Shown one piece after another: positions 30,132 through 30,221 of a DNA stretch of 30,221 nucleotides. A program made the position numbers and the translations under genes. Each line of letters opens with the position of its first letter. The stretch's first letter is position 1. Location: the IMG/VR virus record IMGVR_UViG_3300042549_002141, positions 1 to 30,221 of that record. The stretch is one strand, 5' to 3'. This stretch comes from a virus. Under the pieces are notes generated by a model that saw only the letters and a list, made by a program, of their open reading frames with translations, had not been told where the DNA came from and did no database searches.

Positions 30132-30221
30132 TCAGCCCAGATCGTCGACGTTACCGCCGAGCAGCTCGAACGCTTCGATCAGCAGACCCTTTGCTTCGCT
30201 GGCAAGGTCGCACTCTTTCGA
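30132..30221 (-). CDS. 3' end of a gene extending beyond the window
   Basis: The last 29 codons and stop of a - strand frame open to the window edge: KECDLASEAKGLLIEAFELL then GGNVDDLG. Helical and acidic. Too short to identify. It lies 57 bp upstream of the 83-aa gene. Confidence 0.55.
   Translation of the reverse strand, partial: SKECDLASEAKGLLIEAFELLGGNVDDLG

Overview
The window looks like part of the genome of a lytic-type tailed double-stranded DNA phage, or a related provirus. Two large virion-type genes lie on the + strand at the left. A dense, mostly overlapping block of replication and accessory genes fills the - strand. The strong sigma70-like promoters, a predicted lipoprotein and the gene families suggest a Gram-negative, probably proteobacterial host. 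That host guess is inference; no host gene, tRNA, rRNA, integrase or CRISPR array was seen.

Layout. (1) 1-6721 (+): the 3' part of a glycine-motif virion protein and a 1623-aa virion-associated protein with a 19-proline tract. (2) 6725-6750: a terminator serving - strand transcription at the convergent junction. (3) 11377 back to 6782 (-), from a promoter at 11409-11436: a coiled-coil-type protein, a probable ssDNA-binding protein, an HTH protein, a primase-helicase and a small protein. (4) 18563 back to 11433 (-), from a promoter at 18593-18620: a zinc-ribbon protein, VRR-NUC nuclease, family A DNA polymerase, four-cysteine PD-(D/E)XK nuclease, small membrane/lipoprotein genes, zinc-finger and paralogous accessory proteins, a small HNH protein and an SNF2-type helicase. 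(5) 25561 back to 18666 (-), from promoter P1 at 25676-25704 and ending at a terminator at 18625-18648: MoxR-type AAA+ ATPase, HNH endonuclease, metallopeptidase/VWA protein, DUF3150-like protein, several small proteins, a zinc ribbon, a ribbon-helix-helix-like protein and a DUF3310 protein. (6) 28647 back to 25752 (-), from promoter P2 at 28739-28767: a train of small unknown genes and a 386-aa unknown protein. (7) about 28770-29776: about 1 kb of non-coding, repeat-rich DNA that could be an origin or control region. (8) 30221 back to 29823 (-): two genes, one cut by the window edge, with their own terminator.

The most striking signal is not a gene. A 13-bp palindrome, CTAAC-N3-GTTAG (core TAAC-N3-GTTA), occurs 25 times; a random sequence of this length should give about 0.5. 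Twenty-two copies lie between 18.85 and 29.47 kb, roughly every 500 bp. They sit in leaders, between genes, on start and stop codons, and inside coding regions in every reading frame. This resembles a stoperator-like or other genome-wide protein-binding system. It is accompanied by a duplicated promoter module, a cluster of 13 CGTAAC hexamers in the non-coding region, and a reused ribosome-binding leader (AGGAGAAACGAAATG).

Gene starts were chosen from Shine-Dalgarno sites and stop/start overlaps. Several small genes (43, 52, 54, 55, 38 and 27 aa) were found by reading the gaps. Functional names rest on motifs recognised by eye, without any database search.
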